Shown here in pieces: positions 45,939 through 58,615 of a stretch of 64,000 nucleotides of DNA. Source of the DNA: Ottelia alismoides (lineage: Eukaryota > Streptophyta > Magnoliopsida > Alismatales > Hydrocharitaceae); NCBI GenBank assembly GCA_037367405.1, contig JAZKJV010002326.1, forward strand, positions 186,001 through 250,000, written 5' to 3'. Below the pieces are notes generated by a model. That model was given only the letters and a program-made list of their open reading frames with translations. It made no database searches and was not told where the DNA came from. The position numbers and the translations under genes were made by a program. Position 1 is the first letter of the stretch, and the number at the start of each line of letters is the position of its first letter.

Positions 45939-46497
45939 GAGGGCAACCCTAGCCTCTACACGTACATGTTCAAGAGTTGTACACACCTACAACTCTCTCT
46001 CATTCTCGCCTACTATCTCTCTCTATTTCAAGGTGGCCGTCCATCTTATGTATTGAGAGAGAGACCTTCTCGGCTTCGCCCTCGACTACTCGAGCATCTC
46101 CATCTTCTTTGGGGCTGCTTTTGCTAAAGGAAGATGACGGATTTCGTTGGATGAAATCGGGAGACTCGAAGCTTGGATCTTCATCGAGGATTGCGGGAGG
46201 AACGCGTCTCATCATCGCGCCCGCAAGTGCCATCTTCGTGGATCGGACTTGAGATAGGAAGATCTCTTGCTTTAGAGATCTCGTGATCGCAACCATGATT
46301 CAAGAGGTATTTATAATACTTTGTGGTTTGATGAAATGATCCAAGAAATATTCTTGTGATCATGTGGTTTCATCAATTAATTAAAAATTTTTAATTTCCG
46401 CTGCATCTGGCGACTAGTGCGACTAGTCACCCCGATCGCATGAGATGCGATCAACACGCTTACGTGATGCGTTTTAGTATTCTCAATATCTTTCAAG

Positions 46498-46509
46498 TGG
46501 TATCAGAGA
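46498..46509 (+). promoter_or_regulatory. Primer binding site of copia B
   Basis: TGGTATCAGAGA matches the initiator methionine tRNA site TGGTATCAGAGC with one change. It lies two bases after the LTR. Confidence 0.8.
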
Positions 46510-49216
46510 CTTAGGTAGAAAAAGGTTTTGGATACGATCCGTAAACCTAGGATGGCTTGGGTTTGAAAGGGTCGCGAAAGTTTTATTGCATTTCAATTTT
46601 TGGACCTCTGTCTAATTGGAATTTTTCGGTACTGTTTAAATTGTTTAAACACAAAATTTTCAATTGGATTTTGTTCCCCATTAAATAAGAAAATTATAGG
46701 ATCTGATTTTACGAAATTTGGATTTCATTTGCTCCACATATGGTCTTTTGAATATGCATGTATTCACTGTTGCGGGAACAACAGATCTGAACGTGATTAA
46801 TAAGTTAATTACTGTTTTGATGCGCCACGAAATGCGTGAAATATCACTTAAGTTCTGTTATAAATCAAGTTGGCAATCTTAGGAGACTGATTTTGCATTT
46901 TTTAGATTTAAATTGATCAAGATAAGTTAATTTTAGTGATTGGGGGTCACTGCTGGAAATTGACATACTTGATCATGAACCTGTGATAGTCATTCAAATA
47001 AATTGATGAAAATTAATTGTTGATTTTCTGAAATTGATTATTGATAAATATTTGTGAAATATTTAAAGATGATAATCAATTCTTTGAATGACATCCCACT
47101 AACCATAATGATAAGATAGTTGATCTTGATCATTGCTTGATATGAATTCATCAACAAACATTGATTTCATGAAAAACCTTAGTTTATCCTACAATAGTTG
47201 TAGGACAACTTTTACATGAAAAACCCTCTTGCTTGAATAGGATTGGGGATTTGTTTAGCAAATCTCCTTATAATATTATCAAAATTGTTTTGATGTATAT
47301 TATATGGTATAATTTCAGTTGAAAAACCGATGAGCATCTCAAAGTACATGATGATCTATCTGGCATTATCCTTTCCTGAGGTGGATATGGTGACTAGTCG
47401 GAGAGCATTGGGGTTGCGGGTTGCAACGTATGTGGTCTGTCCCATTCTCGTCGTACTGGCCATGACATCGGGTAGGGATTTGATAATGCTGGAGAAGTCA
47501 AAGTGTATTTTTTCTAATTATTAAAATTCGAATAATACGTACTTTGAGATTATACATATTATTCAAATATAATCAAGTTTGTTGATTGATAATTGGATTG
47601 ATAGTTAATTTAATGTGATTAAATTGATCATATCTAATTAAAAGCACTCTATTATGAATAGATGTGTATTTCCCTTGGAAGAGCTAATTATGTGAATATG
47701 ATTCACGAGAATTAATTATTACAATTTGAATATTAGGTGGAGGATCACATAAGTGACATCCATGGTCTTCCGTCAAGGCAAAGCATTACGTCGCCAGACG
47801 TTGTATATAGGAGATGCCTGTCCAAAGTGACAGATCCTGTATATGATTAATTTGGATGGGGTTCTTTACTTCCCGAAAGAGTAAGGCCGTATACGTAGTG
47901 ACCCCAATATCAGGTGCTCATATTATTGGGGCAATATTGGATTGCGTATAGTGAGTATTAAGCCTGTTGACGGTTGGTTTAATTAACAACGGATCAACAT
48001 CTTCTTAGGGGCGGTGGGCCTGGGTGTTAAAGACCGAATTGGGAATTGCAAGTTGGACTTGCAAGGTGGAATGTGTTCCCGCTTCTTTTTATTAGAGTCA
48101 CATGTTCTCATATTATTGGGATGTGACAAAGATAGGAAAGGAGATCCCAGATCTTGCTAGAGATATAATGATACGAATATCTCTTACATTGAAAGTGATT
48201 AAGGGAATGAACTTTCATTGTTGACAAGGCAAGACAACTTTGATATAAAAATTCCTAAATCAAAGTAAAATAAGTGTATATAATATATATACCCTTATGC
48301 AAATTTCTTATTTCAGATTATCCTTCATTAAAACCCACTCAATATTATACTCAATAATAACCAGTAAAATATCATGGATTGGGCTCATGATCCGGATATT
48401 GTACTTGCAATTGGACACATAATGTATGTGGTTGCAATGTGCAAGTTTCCTCAACATAATAAGGAATGATAATTAAATAAGACAATAAAACATCACCTTA
48501 GGGTTTGTATGTCTCTATAGTCTTTATCTTTCATCGAGTGTACTTTGGAAGTGAGATGTCGATGATGATCGCTATTGTCGAATAATCCTTATAAAATCTA
48601 AGAAGATGTTCTGGCATACATATGTGCTCTAGACATTTAATCATGAATGACATGGTTCTCTGCATTATGCAGAATGGTAGCTCTAAAGAGATGATGTATT
48701 CAAAATGTTTGAATACCTATCTGAACCTAAGTCTCTAAGAGTTATGATGTATGTAGATATTATGAGTGTCATCATTCTACTGTCTATACTCTAGTTATTC
48801 ATGAAGCTTCATAATATTCATATTGTACGAATTTACTGAAGCATGTTTAAATGTTGAAGTGCTCTTGTATTGAAATCTTTTGAATTCGACATAAGAGATC
48901 TTTGTCTTGAACAATGGTTGTTTATAGATGAAGAGAGCACATTGGAAGCGTGGGTCGGACCCATGTGAGAAGGAAAGTCAAAAAGTTGATTATACTTCTG
49001 TGACTTCCATATGACATCCAAAGAGTTGGATGAATGCCAATACTGCAATAAGTTGATGTGTTGATAGTATGATTATCAAGTCTGTCTAAAATCCTTAGTG
49101 AGAACTCAGATTTAGCATCAGAATAATCTACATATAATCATTGACTTTGTCTTACTTATTTGCAAGATAAAGTCTGATAATTGTATCCTAATCTCGTAAT
49201 GACACTTGCAATTGGT

Positions 49217-49252
<36 letters not shown>

Positions 49253-49639
49253 GATTAGAAATTTCATCTTAAGGTTTAATAGTCATCTACATGGATTTTG
49301 ATGCAATTGTTGCAACAATCTCTATTAGACAGATGGACTTTATATTTTCAGTGGGAGAGCCCTTTTGTCTTAGAGAATGTCTCTATGATCTATATATAAG
49401 ATTACACTCATAGTTTATTTCTAAATGTTGGAAATAAACATGAGTTCTGGAATAAACCTATCATAAAGAGTTATGATGGATATATATTTCAGATAGTAAT
49501 CTGGCATCTAGTGGATTTTACTAAATTAGAAAATTAATGAATGGTTCATTAAGATTTCTAATACTGAAAATGAAACCTTGATAGATCAATAGGAGGATGA
49601 AGATCATTTGACAATGATCTGGCATCGAGTCTTGGCTAT
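46510..49639 (+). pseudogene. Copia B leader and gag region, not resolvable
   Basis: The sequence lies between primer site and integrase, so it should contain leader, gag and protease. Frames are broken and I could not identify a zinc knuckle or protease motif with confidence. A GC-richer block at 47690-48130 is distinctive but has no coding motif that I recognise. A TA repeat lies at 49221-49247. Confidence 0.5.
49221..49247. repeat. TA microsatellite
   Basis: About 13 uninterrupted TA units within the copia B internal region. Confidence 0.95.
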
Positions 49640-50215
49640 ATGTCTATTGATATGATCAATAGACTAGTAAGAGATGAAACTTTAGCATGTCTAAATTTCA
49701 AATCTTACATACTTATGAATATTGTATTCGAAGAATGTCCAATACACCCTTATCTTAGGAAAGGTGTAAGATGTCAAGGTATTCGGGATCTCATACATAT
49801 TGATGTATGTGGATCATCTATATCATAGTAAACATTATGGATATGTGATATCTATTGATGATTATGTATGATATGAGATTTCTTCTCTTCACCTAAGCAA
49901 ACTTTGAAATGTTCAAAGATTTCACAATTTTGATTTATAACCAAAGTTTGAAGGAAGATTAAATGAATTTGATCTAACCAAGGTAGCAAGTACCTATTAG
50001 ATGAATTCAAAGAATACCTTATGAAGATATGAATATCATTTCTATCTCAATCCTCCTAACACACCTAAACTCAATGGAGTTGTAGGGAGATACAGTTGGA
50101 TCATGTGTGACATGATTTGATCAATGATGAATTTTAGCATAATTATCCCGTAGTTTCCAGGTATATATGTGTAGTAGAGACTATAATATATATCCTTATT
50201 AAGGTTACGTGCATG
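49640..50215 (+). pseudogene. Copia B pre-integrase and integrase remains
   Basis: The open piece at 49640-49828 shows RLVRDETLACL, then KGVRCQGIRDLIHIDVCG, matching the copia pre-integrase and start of the integrase core (usual form ...KGERA..LLELIHTDVCGP). Further on, in broken frames, PPNTPKLNGVVGR corresponds to the PGTPQQNGVAERR block with the catalytic glutamate region. Stops and frame changes are many, so no product is possible. The minus-strand relative is at about 62860-63300. Confidence 0.75.
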
Positions 50216-50639
50216 TAAGCTAGAATCTAGCACTTGAGAGTGCTACTTCATTAGGAAAATAAAGGATGGTATTGGATACCTACTTTATAACCCTGAGATT
50301 CTTAAAAAGATCTCATCTCTGAGAATGTGATTCTTAGAGGATGACTCTTTTGAGAATCAAGATGAAAATGAAGTGTAGGAACTCATTTAATCTTGAGAAG
50401 ATAATGAGGCTCCTGAAATCGGAAACTAAAAGGGACAATTAAAGATGAAGCACTAATACCTCTTCAAACGAGTTTGAGGATGTATTCCATGTGTCAGTTG
50501 TCTGACAATGATCGGACTTCATGCGATGAATCTCCTGAGGATATTGCTAACCTTAGCTACACAACTTGACTATTGCATCTTCAAGATGTAAGTCAAGATT
50601 GCATTCCTCTAAGAATACCTCTTATGAGGATATTCACAT

Positions 50640-51240
50640 GAAATAGCCCCAGGGCTTCATGATTGGGGAAAGTAAGGTGTGAAAGCTAAAGAAATACATC
50701 TGTGGACTCAAATAAGCTTCTTGAAGTTGGAACATAAGATTTGATGAAATTATAAATGTTATGATTTCAGATAGAATCTTGATGAACCCTATGAAGCTTA
50801 GTGGGAGTACCATTGTGTTCATCGTGCTAAATGTAGATAATATCCTAAACATTTGGAATGATATAAGGATGATAATAAGTGTTTTATGATCTGGCTATTC
50901 CATACCTTGAGATATGATTTCAAGGATACCTCTTGGATCTTAGTTCTGAAGGTGTTCATAAGTAAAGAGAAGAGGGTATTGGGACTGTCACATTTGTAGT
51001 ACACCTTGGACATGTTCCATTTTCTGGAAATGCCAAGAAACGCTTTCTTACCTTGAGATTTGGTACTGACCTATCTAAAGGGAAAGCACCTCAAAGAGTT
51101 GAGGAAGTGAATACTAGAACTTCTTGCACCTGTGCATCAGTTACAAGAAGCTGAAAGTATGCTACATGTGTACATAAGCTAGATATCTGCCATGCAGTGG
51201 GAGTAGTAAAATGTTGCTAATCCTACTATGGAGAGAAAAC
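50640..51240 (+). pseudogene. Copia B reverse transcriptase remains
   Basis: At 50680-50870 the translation reads as the middle of copia RT: KLKKYICGLKQAS, then WNIRFDE, then the place of the catalytic YVDD box, here NVDNI, so a key Asp is lost. At about 51165-51210 LDICHAVGVV matches the RPDI-x-YAVG block before RNase H. The YGLKQAS...WN-RFDE wording fits Tork-like copia lineages. Multiple stops and frameshifts interrupt it. A few hundred bases up to the polypurine tract at 51682-51691 would be RNase H, heavily decayed. Confidence 0.75.
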
Positions 51241-51681
51241 ACTTGATTGTAGTAATAACAAAATCTTCATAGATGACAAGATTTTTGAGATAGTGATCTC
51301 AAAGTCATATCTTTAAAAGCTTAGACTTTATAGATAGGGATCTAAAAAGGTCTTAACTGTGGATACCTTAAGAGATAGTGATCTCCCGGAATAAGGGTAT
51401 TCTAATAAGGATTATGGAAATACTAGTTATAATATTTTTTTGAGCAATAGTGTCAAGGACACTATAATTGCTTTATCAAGATTGAGTATTAGTTGCATAA
51501 GATGCAACATTCGCATTGGATGCGAGCACTGTTACTGGGATATGCAAGTGCCGTAAAAGGACTTGGCGTAGTCTCGCAGGAATAGAATGACTGATCAACT
51601 TACCTAGCTATTTTCTAAATAGCCTATGATTGTCACATGAGTGTGGGTTTAAATGATTAGCCCATTAATGGCTCTTTGGGC

Positions 51682-51692
51682 AAGTGGGAGAT
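51682..51692 (+). promoter_or_regulatory. Polypurine tract of copia B
   Basis: AAGTGGGAGAT directly before the second LTR (TGTTGGACATG). It is the usual AAGTGGGAGA(TT) wording of copia elements. Confidence 0.8.
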
Positions 51693-53439
51693 TGTTGGAC
51701 ATGCGAGCCCACGACGAGCCATTATGCAATAAATGTTATTGCACATATCATTCCATGATATGAAATGAAGAATAAATAATTTGCATAAAAGGTCCCTCTT
51801 TACAATTAGGGTTATGTACCATGGCCATCTTGATGATCATACAGTCGTTGATTCAATAATTGAATCATAGAGGCTGGTGCTTGGATGAATATCTAAAGGA
51901 TTATATAGAGGACTCATCAAGCACCGTCAAATGATTATTAAGAGATGATCTCCAGCCTGAGTAGGAGATGGCAATCCTTTCTCACATAGGCTGATATCTG
52001 ACCGACCTCTTGATGTAGGTCCTCTGCATGGGAATAGTGATTCGGAGGTGTCAGATTAGTTAGGTCAAAGGGTTGACTTAACGAGATCGAGATAACCTAA
52101 GTCCTATGTTGAATACTGTCACAGCATAGGCACACATCCTCTGACCCGAGACAGATGTGTTACTATATGTCTGAGTGTGTACATTTGGCAGACCAATAGG
52201 TTGATGACCTAACCAAGGTCTATACACCGACGCATTGGTGTATGTAAGGGCATATGAGTAATATGATCTCTCAAAGGGATCATACATGTTCACTTACAAA
52301 CCGGAAGACATGAGCTCACTAATGAGGTATTGGGACCGATCAAATTCCATGCATGGTCGTCGTGCTTTGGAAGCATGACAAGAATTTGAAGGTATGATAT
52401 AAGCTTTGGGAAAGCATATGATCGATACCAATTTACAATGACCAAGATTGAGAAACTTGGTGATCAAACCTTGAAGAAGATAATGTAAAATTGATCTACA
52501 TCTTCAGGTTGATCATAGGTCTTCTAGTATGCAGGATGTACAGGTATTAGGAATACCTGAGGGTGATGTTATCATAAACGATTTTATAACCATGACGCTT
52601 CCATTCCGAGGGAGTGATGAAACATGTCTGGATTTTAGTGAATCCTCTCAGTAGAGAAGCAATTTGATCTTGGTCCAAGTGTTGGACATTGGTCTGAATG
52701 AGATTTAGATACAATGAGAAGTTTAGATTTGTGGTCTTGATTTAATCAAGCATTTGTGGGAGGTACGTAAGATATGGATTTGAGATGAGATCTCAATATC
52801 CAAGTCACTATACGTGGAACAATACAATCGCCCAGTCCTTATCTCCAAGCATCTGCGGAGAAAGCACATTATTCTTGAAGGGATTCAAGAATAATTCATT
52901 TGATGAATTATGTATCCAAGAAACAAGATGATGATAATTAAATGAGATTTATTTATCAAGAATAATATGAATATGATTCATATTAAGAGAATGATTATCC
53001 AAGATAACTAAATAGGATTTAATTATCAAGGATATGCAAATTGTGGATAGTGCTATCCATAATTTATGAGTATATATTATAAATATGATTTATAATGTAT
53101 TAGAGAGAGAGAGAGATCACTTTTGTAAATAGCATTTGTTAATTATTAATGTGAATTGGATTCACATTAAGCAATTAATTGGAAATGAAATATACAATTT
53201 AGTTTGGGCTGTGAATATGATTCACATATTTTCAATGGCATGATTGAAATATTCACTAATTAATTGGGAATTAATTTAGTGGATAATTTTGCAAAATATT
53301 CGCAAATTAATTGGGAATTAATTTGGTGGATAATTCTGCAATAAATGTACACTAATTAATTGGGAATTAATTTAGTGGATAATATTGCAAACAAATAAGA
53401 GATAATTGGATTAAATAAAAGGGATGGATAGAACACCAC
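51693..53439 (+). repeat. Second LTR of copia B, first part
   Basis: It matches 43900-45645 closely. It is interrupted after ACCAC by solo LTR 2 and continues at 57079. Confidence 0.9.
53435..53439. repeat. Target-site duplication, left of solo LTR 2
   Basis: ACCAC, repeated at 57074-57078. Confidence 0.88.
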
Positions 53440-56400
53440 TGATGAATCCACATTTCATCATCTTTGTTCTATCATTTTGGCCTAAAAAACCCTAGTAAAT
53501 GCGTATAAATATTATTAATTCCCGCATCTTAGCATTCATGCATATGCATGTAAATAGTGTGTAAAATACTGTAATTAAAGCCAAAATTATAAAATAAATA
53601 AAAGAAAAGAAAAAGAATAAAATATTGTAAATATTTTATGATCCGAGACCCCGAGACCTAGGCATCTCGATGAATAGGTCGACAAGGAATAAAGTAGGGG
53701 GAGATAAGGGCCAGATACCTATTCATTTTAATTCATTCCTTATTCATTTTGGGACCTATTTTTGGTTCCACTTTTTATAACTTAAATAAAGAAACTTTGA
53801 ACATGAAAGTTGTAGATAATTAAATAAAGAAAATACAAAATTTATTTCATTCAAAAATAATGTACAAATAAAAAGTTATGGTCTGAATTAAATTCCAGAA
53901 TCCCAACTTCCCAGACCTGTATCTCCCAAATAAAAACTCCAAATACATCAAACTCACCTTTAATTGTATATAATTTAAAATAAGCTATTTAATGGCGGTG
54001 GTTTCACATTTGGCGGAGCTACGGTTTGAAAGTTGAGTTTTGGACCCCTATTGTATACTTGTACAGATTAAAATATTCATTTTATTATGAATACATTATT
54101 TTTGTAATTTTATATTTTTACAATTTTGTAAATATTACTTATAATATTATTGGTACATTAAAATCAGAATAAAAACCTAAAAGAAATACAAAATAAAAAT
54201 ACTTGTATATAACTTACATAGGTATAAAACCTATATATACCTATATAATACCTACTTATATTTTATTAAATGTACAAATTACATCAGAAAAATTAAATAA
54301 AAATATATTTAAGTGTATAAAAGGATTTTATAAATTTATAAAATAATAAACAAAAATAAATAAAATAAAATCACAAAATAAAAATAAATTAATTAAATAT
54401 ATAGATATATGTACCTATATAGGTCTAAAAAGACAACTTATAAAATTATACCTCATAAAAATAATTAAAAATCATAATAAAATACCTTATAAAATAATAA
54501 ATATTTTTTATTTTATAATCAAAAATTAATAAAATCCTTATCTATTTTTAAATGATTTTACAAATGATTTTTTCCAGGATTTTCCTGGTTGGTCCACGTG
54601 GACCAACCAGGGGGCCTGGAGAGTTGACCGGCGGGTCAACTCTCTGACCCTCTCCTGTAGCTTGTCAAAAACCTCATTTTTGCCCCATCTTTGCGGATTT
54701 TTCGAGGCTTTTACAAGCATCATCTCATGATAGCTCCTTCTTGACTTTTGTTGCTCGTATACCCATGATACATGCCCTAAGCTTATCTTGGGCTTTGGAT
54801 CGCTGTGCGAGGTGTTTCATCTCGATCTTCACGCCCACTCGTCAACCCCTTCAAAATATCCCCCAGTCTTCCATTGGAATTTGAACCGCATTTGGATACC
54901 TCAGACCTCCAGGAGCGCGAGGGTCGAGACTCCGGTGACAGCGGAGGCTCCCCATACCCCCATCGAGGTGCGGTGAGGCTCGAAGGGCGTGTTCCAGCCA
55001 CCTCCGGCCACCTTGGCCATGATGTCCCATCTCGCAGTGAACATCCGCTTGAGGTCGTGCTTTGTCTATTTTTTTAGTTGTTTAGTTAGCTGTTAGCCAT
55101 ATAACTTGTTTCATACATTTATTTTGTGGTTTCACCGATTAATCTGCTCAGAATCCGCAACAAACACCTTGCTGGAGCTCTCGAGCTTCGGCCACCACCG
55201 CCACCTATTCATCCACCGCACCCCTTCACCAATAAGGACTCGGGACCTCTTCTGTTGTGCTTGTGTTTTATTGCAGGGTCTGGAGGCCAAAGAGACGCAA
55301 CTTAGCATCGATTTTTGCAGCCGAACGAGCCACCTGGAGCCATCTTCCATCCTTGACCTCGTGGCGGCGCACCGGGGCTTCTCCGCCCATTTTGGCCCCG
55401 CCACCGGGTTGGGGAACCTTCCTGGAGTCGTTGGGGCACTACTGAAGCGAAGGAGGAGGCCAGAGCACCGCCAAATCGTCGATCAAGGCTTGTATTCAGC
55501 CGTGTTCTTCCCTATTCTTTCAGGGAGGTCCACGGTCGTTCGACCGGGCCTTGGTCCCAGAATTAGCCGCCGTCCGATCCTGAGATCCTCAGCCCCAGGT
55601 CGCCACCGACATCATCTAATCAGAGCCGTCTGTGGCGAAGCGGCATCGTGCACCCCATGTTGATACGTGTCTAAGTGAGCCTCCATCTGCCGTCGGATCG
55701 CACAAAGCTTTGGGGTATTTTGCGAAAACCACCCTGGGCATTTTTGTATTTTATATTAAATACTAAAACATTCATCTGCTGTTTAAACTTTTGTAATAAT
55801 TGCAACTTAGCCCCCCGAACTTGTCTTATTTGCATTCTAGTCCTCCGCCAGCTCGCCTCACGTGGCCCATCCACGTGAGGTGTGCATTTTGTACGGAGGC
55901 CCCTGCAACTTTTGTTATTTAGTTTTAAACCAGTAAATATCATATTCAGTATTATATTTTGTAGAACAATTGCACTGAGGCCCTTATAGTTCTTGATTAT
56001 TACATATATATCCCTGCTAGTGTGATTTATCTTTTTGTTGTCTTTATTTATTCCATGCATCCATAAAATCCTAAAACATCCACAAAAATTAATTTAGGCT
56101 CTTGTTGCATAGTAGTTTCACGCCATATTTTTATTTTTCATTTTTATTGCACTTTAATATTTATTAAAAATAAAAAACATGCATTTTTGCTATTATTTGC
56201 ATTAGAAAATACCAAAAAAATATCAAAACTCCTTGAAAAATTCCAAAAAATTACCTTAGGTATATTTTAGTGTCTTTTAGTTACTATACAAAAATCATAA
56301 AAATTTCAAAACAAAAACCTTAAAAATTAGAAAACCCCTAAAAACTTCATAAAAATCTAAAAAATCTTAGAAAAATCCTAAAAATAGAAACTCTATTTCA

Positions 56401-57073
56401 GAATTTTCCCTATTTTATTTCCTTTTTTTTTAAAATTAATTTGAGGGGTACTGTTTAGTATTTTTCATCCTCATTTTAATTTCGGCCAGTAGCTAATTCA
56501 CTATTTTCTTGTATTTTGACATTTAAAAATACCAAAAAAAATTTAAAAAAATTCCCAAAAATCATAAAAACATTATAAAATTCTAAAAAGACCAAAAACA
56601 TTTCATTTTCTGATTTTTGAGCATTTTTCCTCATTTTTATAAATACCTTATCCCCTCTTTTCTTATATTATTTATATATTCTATTATTGAAAAAGAAAAT
56701 TTAAGAATAGAAAATATAAAAAGAAAATATAAAATCAGAAAGTTAAAAATCAAAATAAAAAATTAAAAATAAAAAAAATAAAAAAATTAAAAATCCACAA
56801 AAACATTTGCATAATTGTAGACAATTCATCACATCACATCTTTGCACTTTGCCTGATCTGTCCTGGTTGCTCCCTGTGTTCGACACTCTACATACTTACA
56901 CTATACACTTTCTTGTAGAGTTAAAATAAATTTGTCTCCACACTTATTCTTCATTGCTTGATATAGATATTGTGGGTTCATTGTTGATTAATACGGGATT
57001 TTGAAGTGGTCAAGACATCGACTGTTGATTCACCTTGTGGATCAATACGACTGCTCTATTTTCTGTGTAATCA
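53440..57073 (+). mobile_element. Solo LTR of the Athila family, plus orientation (solo LTR 2)
   Basis: A 3.6-kb solo LTR from TGATGAATCC to GTGTAATCA, flanked by the 5-bp duplication ACCAC at 53435-53439 and 57074-57078. Its first 270 bases are the reverse-complement counterpart of the right end of solo LTR 1, including AGTAGGGGGAGATAAGGG. It has a terminal hairpin (53440-53460), a 28-bp perfect palindrome (54584-54611), a W-box-like pair (54623-54640), a GC-rich block (about 54780-55700) with a 185-codon open frame (55106-55663) of unknown meaning, a CACGTG palindrome (55856-55880) and AATAAA (56925-56930). Confidence 0.92.
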
Positions 57074-57078
57074 ACCAC
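57074..57078. repeat. Target-site duplication, right of solo LTR 2
   Basis: ACCAC, repeated at 53435-53439. Confidence 0.88.
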
Positions 57079-57938
57079 CAAATGAGGTGGCGTCACCCAT
57101 GATCATGGGTGACGCCCCATCTATTCGGGGTGAATTATCATCTCATTTTATTATTATCCTATTATCTTGTGTTTATTAATTTATTTGTTGAATTAAATTA
57201 TGTTGATAATTATGCAACATATATTTAATTTAAAATAAACTAATATGTTGTTATTTTTAAACAACAATTATCATGACCATTGATTTAATATACATATCAA
57301 TCTAACCATTGATTTTGTATATGCCATGGATTGTGATCCATGGACTTCCAAACTAATATAAATAGAGGGCAACCCTAGCCTCTACACGTACATGTTCAAG
57401 AGTTGTACACACCTACAACTCTCTCTCTCTCTCTCTCACATTCTCGCCTACTCTCTCTCTCTCTCTCTATTTCAAGGTGTCCGTCCATCTTATGTATTGA
57501 GAGAGAGACCTTCTCGGCTTCGCCCTCGACTACTCGAGCATTTCCATCTTCTTTGAGGCTGCTTGCTCTAAAGGAAGACGACGGATTTCGTTGGACGAAA
57601 TCATGAGACTTGAAGCTTGGATCTTCATCGAGGATTGCGGGAGGAACGCGCCTCATCATCGCGCCCGCAAGTGCCATCTTCGTGGACCGGACTTGAGATA
57701 GGGAGATCTCTTGCTTTAGAGATCTCGTGATCACAACCACGCTTAAAGAGGTATTTCTAATACTTTTGGTTTGATGAAACGATCTAAGAAATGTTCTAAT
57801 GATCATGTAGTTTCATCACCTGATTAAAAAATTTTAATTTCCGCTGCATCTGGCGATTAATGCGACTAGTCGCCTCGATCGCATGAGATGCGATCAACAC
57901 GCTTACGTGACGCGTTTTAGGATTCTCAATATCCTTCA
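57079..57938 (+). repeat. Second LTR of copia B, second part
   Basis: It continues the LTR from 53439 and matches 45646-46495, ending CTTCA. It contains a TATA box (57357-57364), CT-repeat runs (57419-57437, 57451-57469) longer than in the first LTR and a 28-bp perfect palindrome at 57089-57116. Confidence 0.9.
57357..57364 (+). promoter_or_regulatory. TATA box of the second copia B LTR
   Basis: TATAAATA in the same context as 45931-45938. As a primer site and leader follow this LTR, it could have served as a promoter LTR. Confidence 0.6.
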
Positions 57939-58219
57939 AGTGGTATCAGAGCCTTATGTCAAAAAAGGTTTTGTATACGATCTGTAAACCTAGGACGACT
58001 TGGATTTGAAAGGGTCGTGAAAGTTTTATCGCATTTTAATTTTCGGACCTCTATCTAATTGGAATTTTTCGACACTGTTTAAATTGTTTAAACACCATTT
58101 TTTCAATTGGATTTTGTTCCCATTAAATAAGGAAACCATAGGATATGAGTTTACGAAATTTGGATTTCATTTGCTCGAGATATGGCCTTTTGAATATGCA
58201 TGTATTCACTGTTGCGGGT
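57939..58219 (+). mobile_element. Second primer site and leader of copia B, truncated
   Basis: After the second LTR come TGGTATCAGAGC (57941-57952, the exact initiator-tRNA site) and a leader matching 46510-46775. It breaks off after CACTGTTGCGGG, where the LARD sequence resumes. This makes the layout LTR-internal-LTR-internal fragment. Confidence 0.88.
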
Positions 58220-58615
58220 TAACCGTCGAGGCCCTCATGGGAACAATCCTTCGGGCACTGGACCTCGGGAAGTTGGAGTGTCTCTGAGAGTCCTGAATTA
58301 TTACAATTATAAAGTCGCTCTCTCACATAAATATACATAATGAACAAAATGCAGAAAAATTAGATTGTCTGTAAAACTTCCTCTCCATCCGCCTTTGATG
58401 CTCTCTCCTGTCAGCCGAGCAAAAAAAAGGCTAACTATGCCTTGCTTGGGTGCACCGGTCCTCCTATGAGGTCCTCCTTCACGCGACGGTCCCTCACATC
58501 AAAGGCAAACAGAGAAGAGGTCAGAACAATCACACTAATATCAATAAAAATGCAAATAAATAAATAAATATGGACAAGATGAAGAATCAAATAAATAAAT
58601 ATCCCAAACTACGTT
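58220..58615 (-). other. LARD internal region, 5' part
   Basis: This is untranslated leader next to the primer site at 58616-58635. An inverted pair GCCTTTGATG (about 58392) and CATCAAAGGC (about 58496) could form a large hairpin. No coding similarity. Confidence 0.65.

Larger units (their letters stand above)
43900..46495 (+). repeat. 5' LTR of copia element B
   Basis: A 2.6-kb LTR from TGTTGGACATG to CTTTCA. It is followed after two bases by a methionine-tRNA primer site. A second copy is at 51693-53439 plus 57079-57938. It contains a TATA box (45931-45938), three tandem units of about 49 bp (45457-45603) and several GTGAATNNGATTCACAT-like inverted repeats. The left junction cuts into the LARD internal region. 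Confidence 0.9.

Noticed and set aside
46000..46296. 98-codon minus-strand frame conserved at 57396-57806
   Set aside because: It lies across the copia LTR leader after the TATA box. It is conserved because the LTR is duplicated, and it is antisense to the transcript.
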